Assembly (NCBI GenBank): GCA_007449985.2
Contig: VIIQ02000216.1
Location: forward strand, 1 to 64,000
Length of the DNA: 64,000 nt
Source: Desmodesmus armatus
Taxonomy: Eukaryota; Chlorophyta; Chlorophyceae; Sphaeropleales; Scenedesmaceae
Direction of reading: 5' to 3'
Below, piece after piece: positions 1 to 11,808 of this stretch (positions are counted from its first letter, which is position 1; every line of letters begins with the position of its first letter). The notes beneath the pieces are model-generated. The model ran no database searches. It saw only the letters and a program-made list of their open reading frames with translations, and was not told the origin of the DNA. The position numbers and the translations under genes are program-made.

Positions 1-174
1 GTGCACTACTGCAGCCTACGGGGTTTGGCAATTTTGGCGAAACTTGGTCTGGGCAAACTTACGGTGATTTTTGCCCAACTTCTGGAAAGATAAGGCAAAG
101 ACGTCCAATCTTCAGGACATCAAACGACATTGGTGCAAGCTTCAGATCGCTGTAATTCCGGTCACCTCATTGCA

Positions 175-496
175 ATGGACTGGGATGATGGCACTGAACA
201 GTCAGAGCATGTGGAACAGTACATTCAAACACACACACGTCAGAACAAGCGCAGGCCCTCTGGGTTGCAGCAGCCTGCTAGACAGCGCAGCAGCAGCAGC
301 AGCAGGGCCGGGGGTGCAGCAGCGGAGCAACAGCAGCAGCAACAACCACAGCAGCACAGCAGTCGTCAGGGGGTTAGGGCAACTGGTGCACAGGCCTTCC
401 AGCCCCATCCACAGCAGCAGGCAGCAAGCCAGCCCAATGTGCAGGCCACTTATCCAGAGAGTGGCTCTCACACACACCCAACAGCTCAGCAGTGGG

Positions 497-529
<33 letters not shown>

Positions 530-1856
530 GGAGGACCTCTTGCACGACCAGCAGCAGGCGGCACAGTTCGAGGAGAGCATCCAAGTCGCATATGCAGCAG
601 ATGAAGAGGCGACCGCTGCAGCAGCAGTCCGGGCGAAGCAGGACCGAGCCAAGAAGCTGGAAGAGAGTCAAGCACTGTGGCGCCAGAACTCCCCCGCCAC
701 TGCGCAGCGAAGCCTGCACCTGCTGGCCGCACCGGGAGAGCAGACCTGCAGCATCTGCCACAGCAGCTGCGCAACTGTAAGGTGCGTCCTATGCTGTTCA
801 GAGCAGCAGCTGCGGCACAGCCTTTGTGCCCCATAAGCGGCCTGCAGCAGCTGATTGTGAGTTATGGCTGGCTGTGCAGGTGCTGGACATGCAACCCTGC
901 CGGTGGGGCAAAGGCCTACTGTGAGCCGTGCGATGGCGCTCACCATTGCGGTGTACACATGCACAAGCGGGAGAAGCACACTGGTGGCTGCTGGCAGCAA
1001 ATGGCGTATGCAGCAGCAGGAGGTAGGTTTGGAAGCCTGCATGCGCGTGTGCTTTTGGTTGCGGTTGCTTGCTGCCTTGTTGGCTGGCTGAATGCTGACT
1101 GGTCCCCTCGCTGCCTTGCTTACTGACTGGCTTGCTTTCATGCTGGCTTCCTGCCTTCCTGCATCACTCATTTGACACGCCTGCTTCCTGTGTTGTTTTC
1201 TGTATGCCCCTGCTTGCACAGGCTACTTTACCGTTGCACCGCAGTGTGCCGGCAGCGGTGGGCAGTGCCCGGGGCAGTTTGATGTCCAGCAGGCGCAGGA
1301 CACCAAGCCGCTGCTGTTCATGTGCAGGCGTAAGTTTGTCGGCCGGGCGGCACAACTGGTCAGTGCTGTATTTGCTTGTGCATCACGTGTACGCCCCCTG
1401 TGGGTGACTGTGCACCCAAGGTCAGGTGCGCCATAGCTTCATCGTGTATGGTGTGTGCCAACATTTTTTTGCTTTGTTTGTCTTCAGGTGGTGTCATCAA
1501 CATCAAGCGCGCCAGCTTCAGGTGCCAGCTGTGCAATACAGTGGCATGGCAGCTGCCTCAGGACTTCCTGCAGGTCGGCGCCTGGCCAGCGTCTCTGACA
1601 ACGAAGTTCAAGACCATCGTGGAGTGCGAGCTGCTGCAGCAGTGGGACTCCCACAGGCTCTGCAACCCTGCAGCAACGCTGAGCGGCTTCCTCAAAGGCG
1701 TGCAGCATGCAGCATCAGCGACCTCAAGCATGCCGGTAAGTGTCCGCTGCGCAACGTATTCTAGCGTGCTTGTGTTATGCGTGCATGCCTGGTTGGGTGT
1801 GACTGTTACGTGGGCCTGGAAGTTGGTGGCCTGTGTGTGGCTCCAATCACTGCATG

Positions 1857-1951
<95 letters not shown>

Positions 1952-4900
1952 GCCTGCTTTCCACACACACACACCACCGCAGGTGCTGGACATCAACCGT
2001 GCGGCATTCACTGTTGCACACGCTGAGTGGAAGAAGCTGCAGCTGGAGACGCGCATGCATGTGGCTCAGCTGAAGGACCTGGAGTGCGCTGCTTGTGTGC
2101 CTGGGGAGCGGGCGCTGCATGGTGATGGCAATCAGAAGCTCTTCAACTGGGGACGCGACAGGGAGGCATCTCGGCCGCCGTACTACCAGGGCGTGCTGTT
2201 TGTTTCAGCGGAGCTGGTGGACAAGGATATGAATGCAGTTGACAAGATCTTGAAGAAAGAGGTGGGTAGCTGTTGAGCATCAGCGGCATGCGCTCGCACA
2301 TGTGGTGCAGAGCATACTTCATGTTGCCGTCAGTGCAGGCTTGAGGTTGATGTTGGGTAGGCTGCAACCAGTGTATACTGTTCGTGTGCATGTTTGTTGC
2401 TGCCTGATTGCAGCGTGCTGACACACACTGCGGGGGCCACTGGACAGCAGCCACCAACCAGGCGCGGCGCAGGGAGAAGCAGGAGGTGACCGGCCGCTAC
2501 TTCCTCACAGACGCGCGGCATGGTGGTCCAGTTGCCGCCCTCAACCAGATACGCACAGGCGAGCGCTATTCGTACGCGCTGACCCTCGCATTGGCAGCAG
2601 CTGCACAGCAGGCTGGGCTGCACCAGCTGCACATAGACATCATGTGCAAGTGGGCAGGGTGGTTGCAGCGCCTCGACGGCACGGTACAGCAGCCGCAGCT
2701 CCTCGCCCAGCACGCTACAGACCCGGACGTGATGGACCTGGCAAGCCGGCTGGAGCAGCTCCGCAGCAGTGGCAGGGACCTGTGCAGCATGCGCCTGGTT
2801 CACTCCGCTGCCCATGGCAGCCTGCACGCACAGTCATGCCAGGTGCGCAACTGCAGTGGTTGTTGGTTTCAGGTGCAATGCAAGTCAGTGCCTGCATTCT
2901 GTGCACAAAAATGCTGTCCAAGTTGCTGTTCGCGTCTGCCAGCCGCGTCGATCGCATCGTCTATGCAGGCAATTGTGCGGCCCTCAAGACCGACAGCCCA
3001 CTCGCTCACCGCCTTTCATGCTGCCTAACTGAGCGAGCTGCTGTCCTTACAGAACGTTGGTGGTGCATCAGCTGCCAGGCGGTACAAATCTACTAGTCCG
3101 CAGCAGTGCTGGACAGGAGGGGGCCGTCAGCGTGCTGCAGGCACGCCGATGCAGCAATGCTCTCTCCCCCCCCCCCCCCGGGTACTCTCCCCACTTCCTC
3201 GCCCACTTGGCTGCCGTAAGCACAGCTTGTTGGGTCACACACAAACCTGACTGTGTGCCTGTGTATGTATACCCTGCTGCAGGTGTTGTTTCAGCCCGGT
3301 GCAGTTGATGGCTGCGGCAAAACGTCTGGGGAGGCAGGGGAGCAGCTGTTTGCAGGCCTGTCACCCCTGGGGCGCACAACATGCCACCAGAGTGTCGCAG
3401 GTATGCATGACTGTGTCTGTGCTTGCCGCAAATGCTTACGTCATCTTCACCTGCAGGCTGCCCATGTGTTTGCATGCTCACACGACTCATGTGCCCGCCT
3501 GCTGCAGGGTCGACCGACTGCATCACTGAGCACTGCGTTGAGATTGCGCGGGTCAAGAGGGCTGGGCAGGCAGCCTTTCTTGTGGGCAAGCTGGAGAAGT
3601 ACAGGGAGATGCTGCCCAAAGCTGAGGCCATCCTCAAGCAGCTGCTCGGCCGTCTGAACAAGCACTCGCCAGCACAGCAGCTGCCTTTCGTGCTGCGGAT
3701 GCGGGAGGCTTTGAAGGCGCATGCCAAAGGTGCCACTGGATCACATTGGCTCTTGATTATGTGCAGCCACACGTCCTGGTTCCGGCCACTGCTCTCGTGC
3801 CACGCGGGCGCTGCACTAACCATCTGTGCCTCTTGTACGTGATGTGCAGAGGACATGAAGGGCAGCGCGCCAGACAAGGAGATTCTGGAGCTGTTCTCAT
3901 TGGCACGCAGCCGCCTGGATGCGCCTCTGTTGGGCAGCTTCCTCCGCAGTGGCGCAGAAACACAGGCCCCAGCAGCAGGAGGAACAGCAGCAGCTCCAGT
4001 GGAGGTGACCCGCATGGTGGCCAGCATCACAAGGCCCAACACTGGCAAGATCCATCAGCTGGCCAAGTCTGTGCTGCAGGAGCGCAACGACAATAGGTGG
4101 GTTCAGTCTATTGCAAGGGCTGCATCCTGTTCTGCGCTGACTCAGGTGGGGTGTGGTAGTCTAGCATGCTAGACATGCACACCCCTTTCAGCCTTAGCTT
4201 ACGCCAGTGGTTCACTAAGATAGGCGTAGTTACTTACCTATCTACTTACTTCCTGCGCTGAAGCAGCCCCTTCAACAGCTGTTGCGCTAGTGCGTCCAGA
4301 CACGTGTGAACTGCTGCACGACGGGTGGTGTTCTGCTGCTTTCAGGTACAAAGCCCTGCTGGCTGAAGTGGCTCGGGGCTTGCCGGCCTTGGCCATCGTG
4401 CTCAACCCAACAGAGGCGCAAGTCATTCAAGCCCTGTTCAACACCGCTGCTGAGGCCTCCATCTTGACCATGCAGAACAAGATTGAGGCAGTGTGCTTCG
4501 ACTTGGGGAAACAAGTGGCCAAGAGAGATGCTACAGCAGGTGTGTGTGCCACATCTCAAACGCACCCAGGGCTTGTGTTGTGTGCCTTGCTGCCATGATG
4601 CAAAAGCCAAGCTGTCATTGCAGGTCTGTCCTCCATCTGTAGATATCCTCTATAACCCGCACTGATTCTGTCGTAGTGCCACCCCACTTGTATTGTACGG
4701 TCTACTACACACTGCCAACTGTTGACACCCTATGCTGTTACTGCTTTTTCTTCTGCCGTGTTGCTCAGCGCGACCCAAGGAGCAGAAGCGCCACAGCAAG
4801 AAGTGTGCCAAGATCACGACACAGGTCGGCGGCCTTGTCGAACAGTACAATGTACTGATCCCCTACGGCAGCAAGCAGCGCCCTCAGGCCCAGATGGATG

Positions 4901-6243
4901 ATGTCAAGCAGCACGTCTATCCTTGGGCAGCCGAGTACAGGCGCCTGGACGGCGAGCTGCCTGCAGGTGTGTGACACACATATCGTGTTTGATATGCTGT
5001 CTTGGTTTTTGTGGATGTTGCCGCTGTGTTACGTTCACCCTCTGCTGGCTTGGGGAGGGTTCACTTGTACACGGTAGTCACGAAAAGACTTGCATGAGTC
5101 ACTGTGTCCTGTCCGCAACCTACTATCTTTGTGGTTGGCCTGCGTGATTTGCACACCCACACCATTTGACGTCTGCTCCAGTGCCAGTGATGTTGCTGCT
5201 TGGTGGTGCTGCGGCTGAATGCAAATGCTGCTGATGTTGCTGTTCGCTGCTGTTGCTGCAGTTGGAGAGGTGGTGTCAGTGTATGGCATGGAGGTCACGC
5301 TGAAGGTGTGTGATGCCTACAACGAGGTTGAGCGCATCAAGGAGGAGCTGGTGCTGCTGCCCCGTGAGATGCAGGCCCACCTGCAGTACTGGTCGGCAGT
5401 CATTGACAAGCAGGAGAGGCTCATCAACATCCTGCTGCCATCCGCGGCTGCAGCTATGAGCACAGCAGACGTGGTGCAACAGTTGCACGCTGGCGGCATG
5501 CAGGTAGGGACGGTCCACCACTGCGCTACTTTGAATGATTCATGCCACCGGTTACTGTGCCTCAGAGCAGCAGGATGCATACTGTGGGCGGGGATGTCTT
5601 ACTTGCTGGGCGGTACCGTCCACACTTGCTGAACTAGGTTGAATGAACAGAAATGACACAGCGTGCCTGCCGCCACACATATAAGTCGTAGAGTTGTGCG
5701 CACATGCCTCAGCTGACAAGGAGTCGGTCTTGCAAGCATGCAGTTCCATAAATGGATTGATCGGCAGCAGACAGGCTGTGCAGCAGCAAACAGGTTGTGA
5801 CACACAAGGCAAACAACGCAAGGGTTCTAATTGTATACCCATTATGCCTGTTGCTTCACTGCATGCCGCTTGTGTTTCCTTTCCTGCTGCCTTGCACACA
5901 GACCTGCGTGACAGGACGCTACCTGCCAGACTGCGAGGCCCTGGCAAGTGATCAGCGCGCACGTGAGGGGGCAGCGTGTGTGCTGCGGCGCGCACAGCTG
6001 GAGGCCATGCGGCACCTGCGCCTGGCAGAGACGTCCTTCCAGCCAAACAGCCCTTCTGATGCAGCTGCAGCAAGCCCCACGCGCATGCCAGCGGCTGACG
6101 CCGGTGCCGCACGTGGTGACCAGCAAGGAGATGATGCGCTCGATGCAGACGATGATGACCTGGTTTGCAGTGATGACGAGTTTTGCGAGGCAGTCGACTT
6201 GGCAGACAGCGGCAGCAGTGATGACAGTGAAGACGACTGCTGA
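175..6243 (+). CDS. KDZ-superfamily transposase (multi-exon, possibly frameshifted)
   Basis: Reads as a KDZ (Kyakuja-Dileera-Zisupton) DNA transposase. Exons by GT-AG and phase: 175-776, 848-1022, 1222-1329, 1488-1735, 1983-2261, 2414-2842, 3053-3215, 3283-3400, 3508-3729, 3850-4096, 4346-4539, 4769-4966, 5262-5503, 5902-6243; about 1,190 codons. Seen: an acidic start (MDWDDGTEQSEHVEQYIQ), a Gln/Ala-rich tract, then cysteine clusters (CSICHSSC; CRCWTC; YCEPCDGAHHC) typical of KDZ proteins. The RNase H-like core carries three acidic landmarks: HGDGNQKLFN, HIDIMCKW and TSGEAGEQLF. The C-terminal half is helical and ends in a very acidic tail (DADDDDLVCSDDEF). The ATG at 175 was chosen because it opens this acidic motif. 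Odd: the frame changes inside the CAG tract near 501-530, and exon 3053-3215 has a length incompatible with its flanking phases. It may be a decayed copy or contain assembly indels. The family call is firm; exons 1-2 are tentative. Confidence 0.8.
501..532 (+). repeat. CAG trinucleotide tract in transposase exon 1
   Basis: A near-perfect (CAG)n run inside the first coding exon. Upstream the sensible frame reads it as Gln; downstream the sensible frame (EEDLLHDQQQAAQFEES) requires it as Ala. The tract therefore marks a frame switch, consistent with a repeat-length or base indel. Confidence 0.7.
1863..1950. repeat. (CA)n microsatellite in transposase intron
   Basis: About 43 uninterrupted CA units inside the intron between the exons ending at 1735 and starting at 1983. 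Reading through it gives spurious poly-His-Thr and poly-Cys-Val frames on both strands. Confidence 0.95.
3166..3179. repeat. C14 homopolymer in transposase exon
   Basis: Fourteen consecutive C residues within exon 3053-3215. The exon begins in phase 0 and the next exon begins in phase 0, but its length of 163 is not a multiple of three. The downstream segment (YSPHFLAHLAA) is in a different frame from the exon start. A one-base homopolymer change explains this. Confidence 0.7.
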
Positions 6244-6309
6244 GATCTTCACATGATGTTGCGGGTGGCCAGGTTGTTACTTTGAGCGTATTTTACCATG
6301 TGCTGCAGA

Positions 6310-6314
6310 TGTAA
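6310..6314 (+). terminator. Candidate TGTAA poly(A) signal
   Basis: TGTAA, the usual polyadenylation signal of chlorophycean algae, lies 67 bases after the transposase stop codon. The position fits a short 3' untranslated region. A five-base match alone is weak evidence. Confidence 0.35.
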
Positions 6315-6643
6315 CGGTATTCCTCTACTCAATTCATATGCCAGGTTGCTGCTGAGTGGATGGGCTGATGCACCGTGAGACATTGCTTATCAGGATGTTA
6401 ACACCGTTGATCGTTCAAGGGGGAGGGTGCGCTTGAATGGGCGGAGGCAGCCAGGTGCATGTTCAACAGTGATGCACTGCACGCTTGTGGCGATCACCAG
6501 GTCTGCACAAGCTTGTGCCAATTGCAGCTGTAACTTGCGAGCAACTGGACTGCAAACCAGTTCAGCCCTTGTCAAACGATACTGCAGCTGTACTGTATGG
6601 CAAAGTACTGCCGCCATTACCCTGCGCATGCAGCACCATGTAC

Positions 6644-8018
6644 ATGCACCCGCTTGCCAACACGATAGCGGCCTGACCGTTGCCATTCCACTGATCGCCA
6701 CCCTGCAAGATGTGTTCTGAAGTGACCCAGGTGTGGGGTTGTGCAGGTAACAAAGAGGGACCAGGCCTGCACGTAGCCTGCAGCAGCACATGCAAGCCTC
6801 ATTGCTTCTCATGCGTTGCTTTTGGCGGCAGCGCTCCTGTTGCCGCATCAATCGCTGAAGGCTGGAGGGCTGGAAATGACCCAATACAGGGAGTGTTGTA
6901 TCATTCAAAGCTGTGGCAGTGATACAAACCATGTCAGCAGCCCATTCCTGCGCTAAACTCACACCGGCTGCCGGACACCATTTGCAGTGTTTGGGGCCTT
7001 CAAACCCCCCTTGCGAGACCACAGCCGCAAGCGGAGCAGAATGCAGCACTTCCAATTAGCCACTGCAGGCTCCAAGTGGCATCTACATGTAACACACAGG
7101 CCAAAACTGGATGTCACACTGCCCACAGCAGCCCCCCCCCCCAAACACCCTGACTCAAGCATGCACCCGCTTGCCAACACGATAGCGCTGCCAGTTCAAG
7201 GGTGCTTCACCCTGCAAGATGTGTTCTGAAGTGACCCAGGTGTGGGGTTGTGCAGGTAACAAAGAGGGACCAGGCCTGCACGTAGCCTGCAGCAGCACAT
7301 GCAAGCCTCATTGCTTCTCATGCGTTGCTTCTGGTGGCAACGCTCCTGTTGCCGCATCAATCGCTGAAGGCTGGAGGGCTGGAAATGACCCAATACAGGG
7401 AGTGTTGTATCATTCAAAGCTGTGGCAGTGATACAAACCATGTCAGCAGCCCATTCCTGCGCTAAACTCACACCGGCTGCCGGACACCATTTGCAGTGTT
7501 TGGGGCCTTCAAACCCCCCCTTGCGAGACCACAGCCGCAAGCGGAGCAGAATGCAGCACTTCCAATTAGCCACTGCAGGCTCCAAGTGGCATCTACATGT
7601 AACACACAGGCCAAAACTGGATGTCACACTGCCCACAGCAGCCCCCCCCCCCCAAACACCCCGACTCAAGCATGCACCCGCTTGCCAACACGATAGCGCT
7701 GCCAGTTCAAGGGTGCTTCACCCTGCAAGATGTGTCCTGAAGTGACCCAGGTGTGGGGTTGTGCAGGTAACAAAGAAAGTCCAGGCCTGCACGTAGCCTG
7801 CAGCAGCACATGCAAGCCTCATTGCTTCTCATGCGTTGCTTTTGGCGGCAGCGCTCCTGTTGCCGCATCAATCGCTGAAGGCTGGAGGGCTGGAAATGAC
7901 CCAATACAGGGAGTGTTGTATCATTCAAAGCTGTGGCAGTGATACAAACCATGTCAGCAGCCCATTCCTGCGCTAAACTCACACTGGCTGCCGGACACCA
8001 TTTGCAGTGTTGGGGGCT
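6644..8018. repeat. Tandem ~511-bp repeat, about 2.7 copies
   Basis: Three head-to-tail copies begin at ATGCACCCGCTTGCCAACAC at 6644, 7161 and 7672, with spacings of 517 and 511 bases. The third breaks off near 8018 in a GC-rich junction. Copies 1-2 and 2-3 are nearly identical over most of their length. Differences are a short divergent patch after the start of copy 1, small substitutions, and length changes in a C-run (around 7132-7142 and 7641-7652). The similar open frames seen in each copy are just the repeat read three times and show no recognizable protein. The array sits between the convergent transposase and the zinc-ribbon gene. Confidence 0.9.
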
Positions 8019-8948
8019 CCGCACCCCCCTTATAAATTGGTGGCAGGTGTTGATGAGGCTGGCCAAGTATGCTTTCTGCTGGGCATGTTGGGTGGGGTAT
8101 TGCACAGTGCAACCCATGGTGGGTTGTATAAACTAGTAGTGTGCTGTGGGCATGCGTGTGGCCTCCCATCTGGCCGCGGGTGTCATGGCTTGAAAGCTGA
8201 GACAGCTGAAGAATATGCAGGTAGGGTGATGTTGGCTCTTTCACCAAGTATGCATCTTGCTGTGCCTGATGTGCAGTTGTGGCGATTCAGCACACTTGGG
8301 TCTGCTGCTGGAATCAGACTTGCTCACACAGGGGATGCTCGAAGTGAAAGTGAATGGTTCAGATTGTGTCACAACCAAACGCGCAAGTGTACATAATTAG
8401 TATGGCATGGTGGGCATATATGCACGGTGTCCTGCCAGGGTACACGTTGGAACACACCTATGCTTTGCCATACATATATGCCAAAGTCTGTCAGTAGTCA
8501 GCGCTGTTGTTCAGCCCGGTCAAAGCAGTGGACGCACAGAGGCAGGTGTTTGTTGTTAGTAACAAGAATATTGTTGCAAGTGCTGTCTACATACAAAATC
8601 AAAGCTGGGCAAGCCTCTGGCCATTTGAACACTGGAAGTGAGGCACAACGGACATGCTCAGGCAGACCACTACCTGTCACATTGCCACAGAGCAACAGGT
8701 TTAGGGGACCGTGCCAGGTGAACCACTTATCAGTTGTGATACACAACACCCCCACACAAAGCATGTGGCCAGCGACTGAGTGCGTCGGAGCCATCACAGT
8801 GCTAAAGCATTTTAAGCTTCAAACCTACGATGCTGGCAAACCACAGAACACACAGCCAAACTTGTGCGTGACAGTGCAAGGAGCGCCGACACAGTGCGCG
8901 CAACCAAACATTTAGGCTTCAAACCTCCAAACACACCCCATCACACGG
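8019..8948. other. Non-coding stretch
   Basis: Between the satellite array and the stop codon of the minus-strand gene. AT content is higher than in neighbouring coding sequence (several ATATAT and TGTATA words). No spliced frame could be supported. It probably includes the 3' untranslated region of the minus-strand gene. Confidence 0.5.
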
Positions 8949-11808
8949 TCAGTCTGTGGTTGCCAACACCAGCTCCAGGACAGCTGCCGGCAGCGTTGTG
9001 TGGGGCAGCTCAATGCACTGAGGTACTGACACAACCTCCTGTGTGCCGCTGCTGCTGGTGATGCTGTACATGCTCATCCAGCCAGTGGCAATGCTGACAA
9101 CTGGCTGCCCGTTGGGACCCCGTCCTACAACTGCCACTGAACCTGAGCGCTGCTGCATGGCGCTGCACACAGCTGCATCTAGGTTGCAGATCTCCATAGG
9201 CAGGACTTTGAACCCGTGCTGTTTCAACATCACCGCCAGACAGCTGACATCACACGGGATGTTGTTCACAAGGATGGGTTTGGAGGGAGGCGGCTGCGGG
9301 CGTGGTGCTGCTGCTGCAGCCGCTGCTGCATCAACACTACCTGCGCCAGGCATGCTGTCAGCCACTGCTGCCGCCCCGCCTGCTGTCGCTGCCCCACCTG
9401 CACCTGCACTTGCACCAGCTGCCCCGCCTGCCACTGCTGCAGGCTCCCGTGTCTCTGCTGGTGCTGGCGGTGGAACCCCTGCCGCTGCTGCCCCCCCGCC
9501 TGCCGCTGCAGGCGTCTCTGCTGGCACTGGTGGTGCCCCCCCGCCGACTGCTGCCGCCTCGCCTGCCGCTGCTGCAGGTGCAGCCATCCCCGCTGCTTCT
9601 GTTGCCCCCAGCCCTGCACCAGATGCCGCCGCTGCTGCTGATGGTGCTCCATCACCTGCTGCTGCTGCTGCCGCTGTGCTTGGCACCGATGCGTCTGCTT
9701 TGGGTTTCAACAGGTCCTTCATTTCCTGTATACATGGCGGACAAGCAGCACCACATGTCCAGGACACGCAAGCCAGTCAGCAAGGATCAAAACTTTTGGA
9801 GCGCAACCGGCTGAAAGGAGTGTGCACCCGCAGCATGCCAGTCTACCACAACCCCACCCATTCCTGCCAACCCCATGGGCCATGTAAGGCGGTGGGCAAG
9901 GCCTGTGGGGAGCGTTGCTGACGCTCCTTCTATGGTTTGACTCTAGTGAGGTGTTTCTATTGTGCTGTAAGGGCCTGTGCTGTGAGTGGCTTCAGGGCAG
10001 GCTCGTCATGCCGTGCGTATGTACATGTCACCTGTTGCACTTGGACCTTGCAACCAACTGCTCATGAGGTTGACCTAGTGACATGCCATTGACACCTAGA
10101 CCTACCATGTGCGCCATGTAAAGGAAGTTTGTCTTGGCGGAACGCAGGGCGCGGATGTTTTCCGGGACCCCTGAGTTCGCTGTGAAGCCAGGGGTAATGC
10201 ACTCCTGCTCCGCTGCGTCACGCATCGCACCCCCAGTAGATGCGCTGTAGATCACCACGCGGTGGCCTGGTGGGGCCTCCAGTGATGAGACGTGCATCCC
10301 GTGGTGGTGGATGTGGTGTGCTTTGCCGGATTCTGCGCTGCACTTGACCAGCCCAACAGCGAACATGCCAACCTCAAAGCCTGTGTCCTTGTAGAGTTTG
10401 CCAAGCTGCATGGCAGTGCGACGTACAGTACAAACAGATACAAACTCAGCCAGTGTGCAGCCACTGCCAGGACAGGCCAGGCCAGTACGCAGAATTTTCA
10501 ACAAACAGGGTGCATGCAGCGCCTCCCCCTGTGCCCCCTCCCTTCCCCCCAACTGCATGCAGCATGGCAGTCAAACAGTCAGCAAATGCAGCCTTGGTCA
10601 CACTTGACAATCGTGTGGGACGGCCCGTGCCGCACCACTCACCAGCTTCAGTACATCTGGCTTCTCAAACCGCTTGCCCACATTGGCCAGTGCCTGTGTG
10701 CTGTCCTGCACCTCGGGCAGTGTGTCTCCGGGCGAGTAAGGCTTGGTGCGCGCCTTCAGCTCACTCAGCTCACTCTGGGACTTGAGCGGCTGCTTAGTGT
10801 TGCATGTCTTGCAAGACTGGCTGGCACATGGCAGGTCTGCCCCACACCTAATGCAGCGCTTTTTGGCCAGGTTGCTGCGCTGGGAGTCTGTCAGGACCCT
10901 CTTCCTGCCTGCTGCCGCCCTTGCTTCTGTCCCTGCCCCTGCTGCTGCCCCTGCTGCTGCGGGTGCTGCTGCTGTTGCACCTGGTGCAGCTCCCATGGCC
11001 CCATCAGTAGGTGTAGGGCGCTGCTGCTGCTCCAGAGGCCCACCTGTTACTGCTGCTGCTGCTGCTGTGTTGCTGCCAATATCAGCTGGTGTTGCTGCCT
11101 GGTCGCCTGCATGTCAGCATTGTACCCAAAAACTAGTCAGGGCATACGTATGCTGCGTCAAACAGCAAGCAGCAGGCGCAAGTGCAGCTGTCTCCCTATG
11201 GCTATGAGCAACCTACCAGCAGTGATGACACTCTCTGCGTGCTCCAGGTGCGCCAGCAAGTGGGGAAGGGCATCCTCCAGTTTCCCTGCTACAAACTCCA
11301 CTGTCTCCTCCTCGTCCTGCATCTCCCCGTCCTTGTCCTGGAACATGCTGAACATGTTGCTGTTCTCTGGCTCGTGCAGCAGGTGCCGTGCAACAGCCTG
11401 CCACAGAACACAAACAGCAGCAAAGGCGGTGGTTGGTGGCAGATATGCAGCCTCAAGTCTAGACTGCTGGCGCTGCTGGGATGCAGCTCCTGCTACACTG
11501 CCTACACCTACCCTGAGGATCACCAGCGCCTTGTTGGAGTTGTTCAGGGCAGCAGGGGCGCCCAGGACACCTCGCAGCTCGGCCTTCTGTATCACTGCAT
11601 TGTTGAGCACTTGTGCTGTTTGTAGCACCCAGACTGGGGGGTGTTCTGGCTGGTCCCCCTCTATAATGACAATGTTGTCTGTCCAAGGGTTTTTCTTGCT
11701 GAGTTTGGCAGTGGGCTTGCCTGAAACATGCCTCACATACGACCTGAAGCTATCCTTCCACTGCGTCTGGTTTTTAGGCTGCAGCAGAGGCATCGTGGCA
11801 GGCTGCAT
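8949..11808 (-). CDS. Unknown 672-aa protein with UPF0547-like zinc ribbon; possible KDZ-element partner
   Basis: Five exons with clean boundaries and phases: 11808-11512, 11397-11217, 11106-10643, 10405-10106, 9725-8949; 672 aa without interruption. The first exon has a basic segment and the motif KKNPWTDNIVIIEGDQPEHP. Residues about 244-261 form a compact zinc ribbon, CIRC then CASQSCKTC, preceded by basic GRKRVLTDSQRSNLAKK; this spacing resembles UPF0547-type ribbons. Exon 4 encodes a globular stretch (KLYKDTGFEVGMFAVGLVKC, then HHIHHHGMHV). A ~110-residue Ala/Pro/Gly linker follows, and then a C-terminal domain (PILVNNIPCDVSCLAVML). No enzyme family was recognized. It is convergent with the KDZ transposase and separated from it by the satellite, so it could be an element-encoded accessory gene; a host gene is equally possible. 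The gene model is solid and the function unknown. Confidence 0.75.

Noticed and set aside
1376..2120. Poly-Thr-His and poly-Cys-Val frames
   Set aside because: Translations of the (CA)n microsatellite.
3068..4048. 326-aa minus-strand open frame
   Set aside because: Overlaps three transposase exons whose protein makes sense; no recognizable content.
7196..7669. Repeated minus-strand ORFs of ~70-157 aa in the satellite
   Set aside because: Same repeat read two or three times; no coding signature and C-run length changes break the frame.
9043..9921. 292-aa plus-strand Ala-rich frame
   Set aside because: Antisense to the Ala/Gly-rich linker of the minus-strand 672-aa protein.
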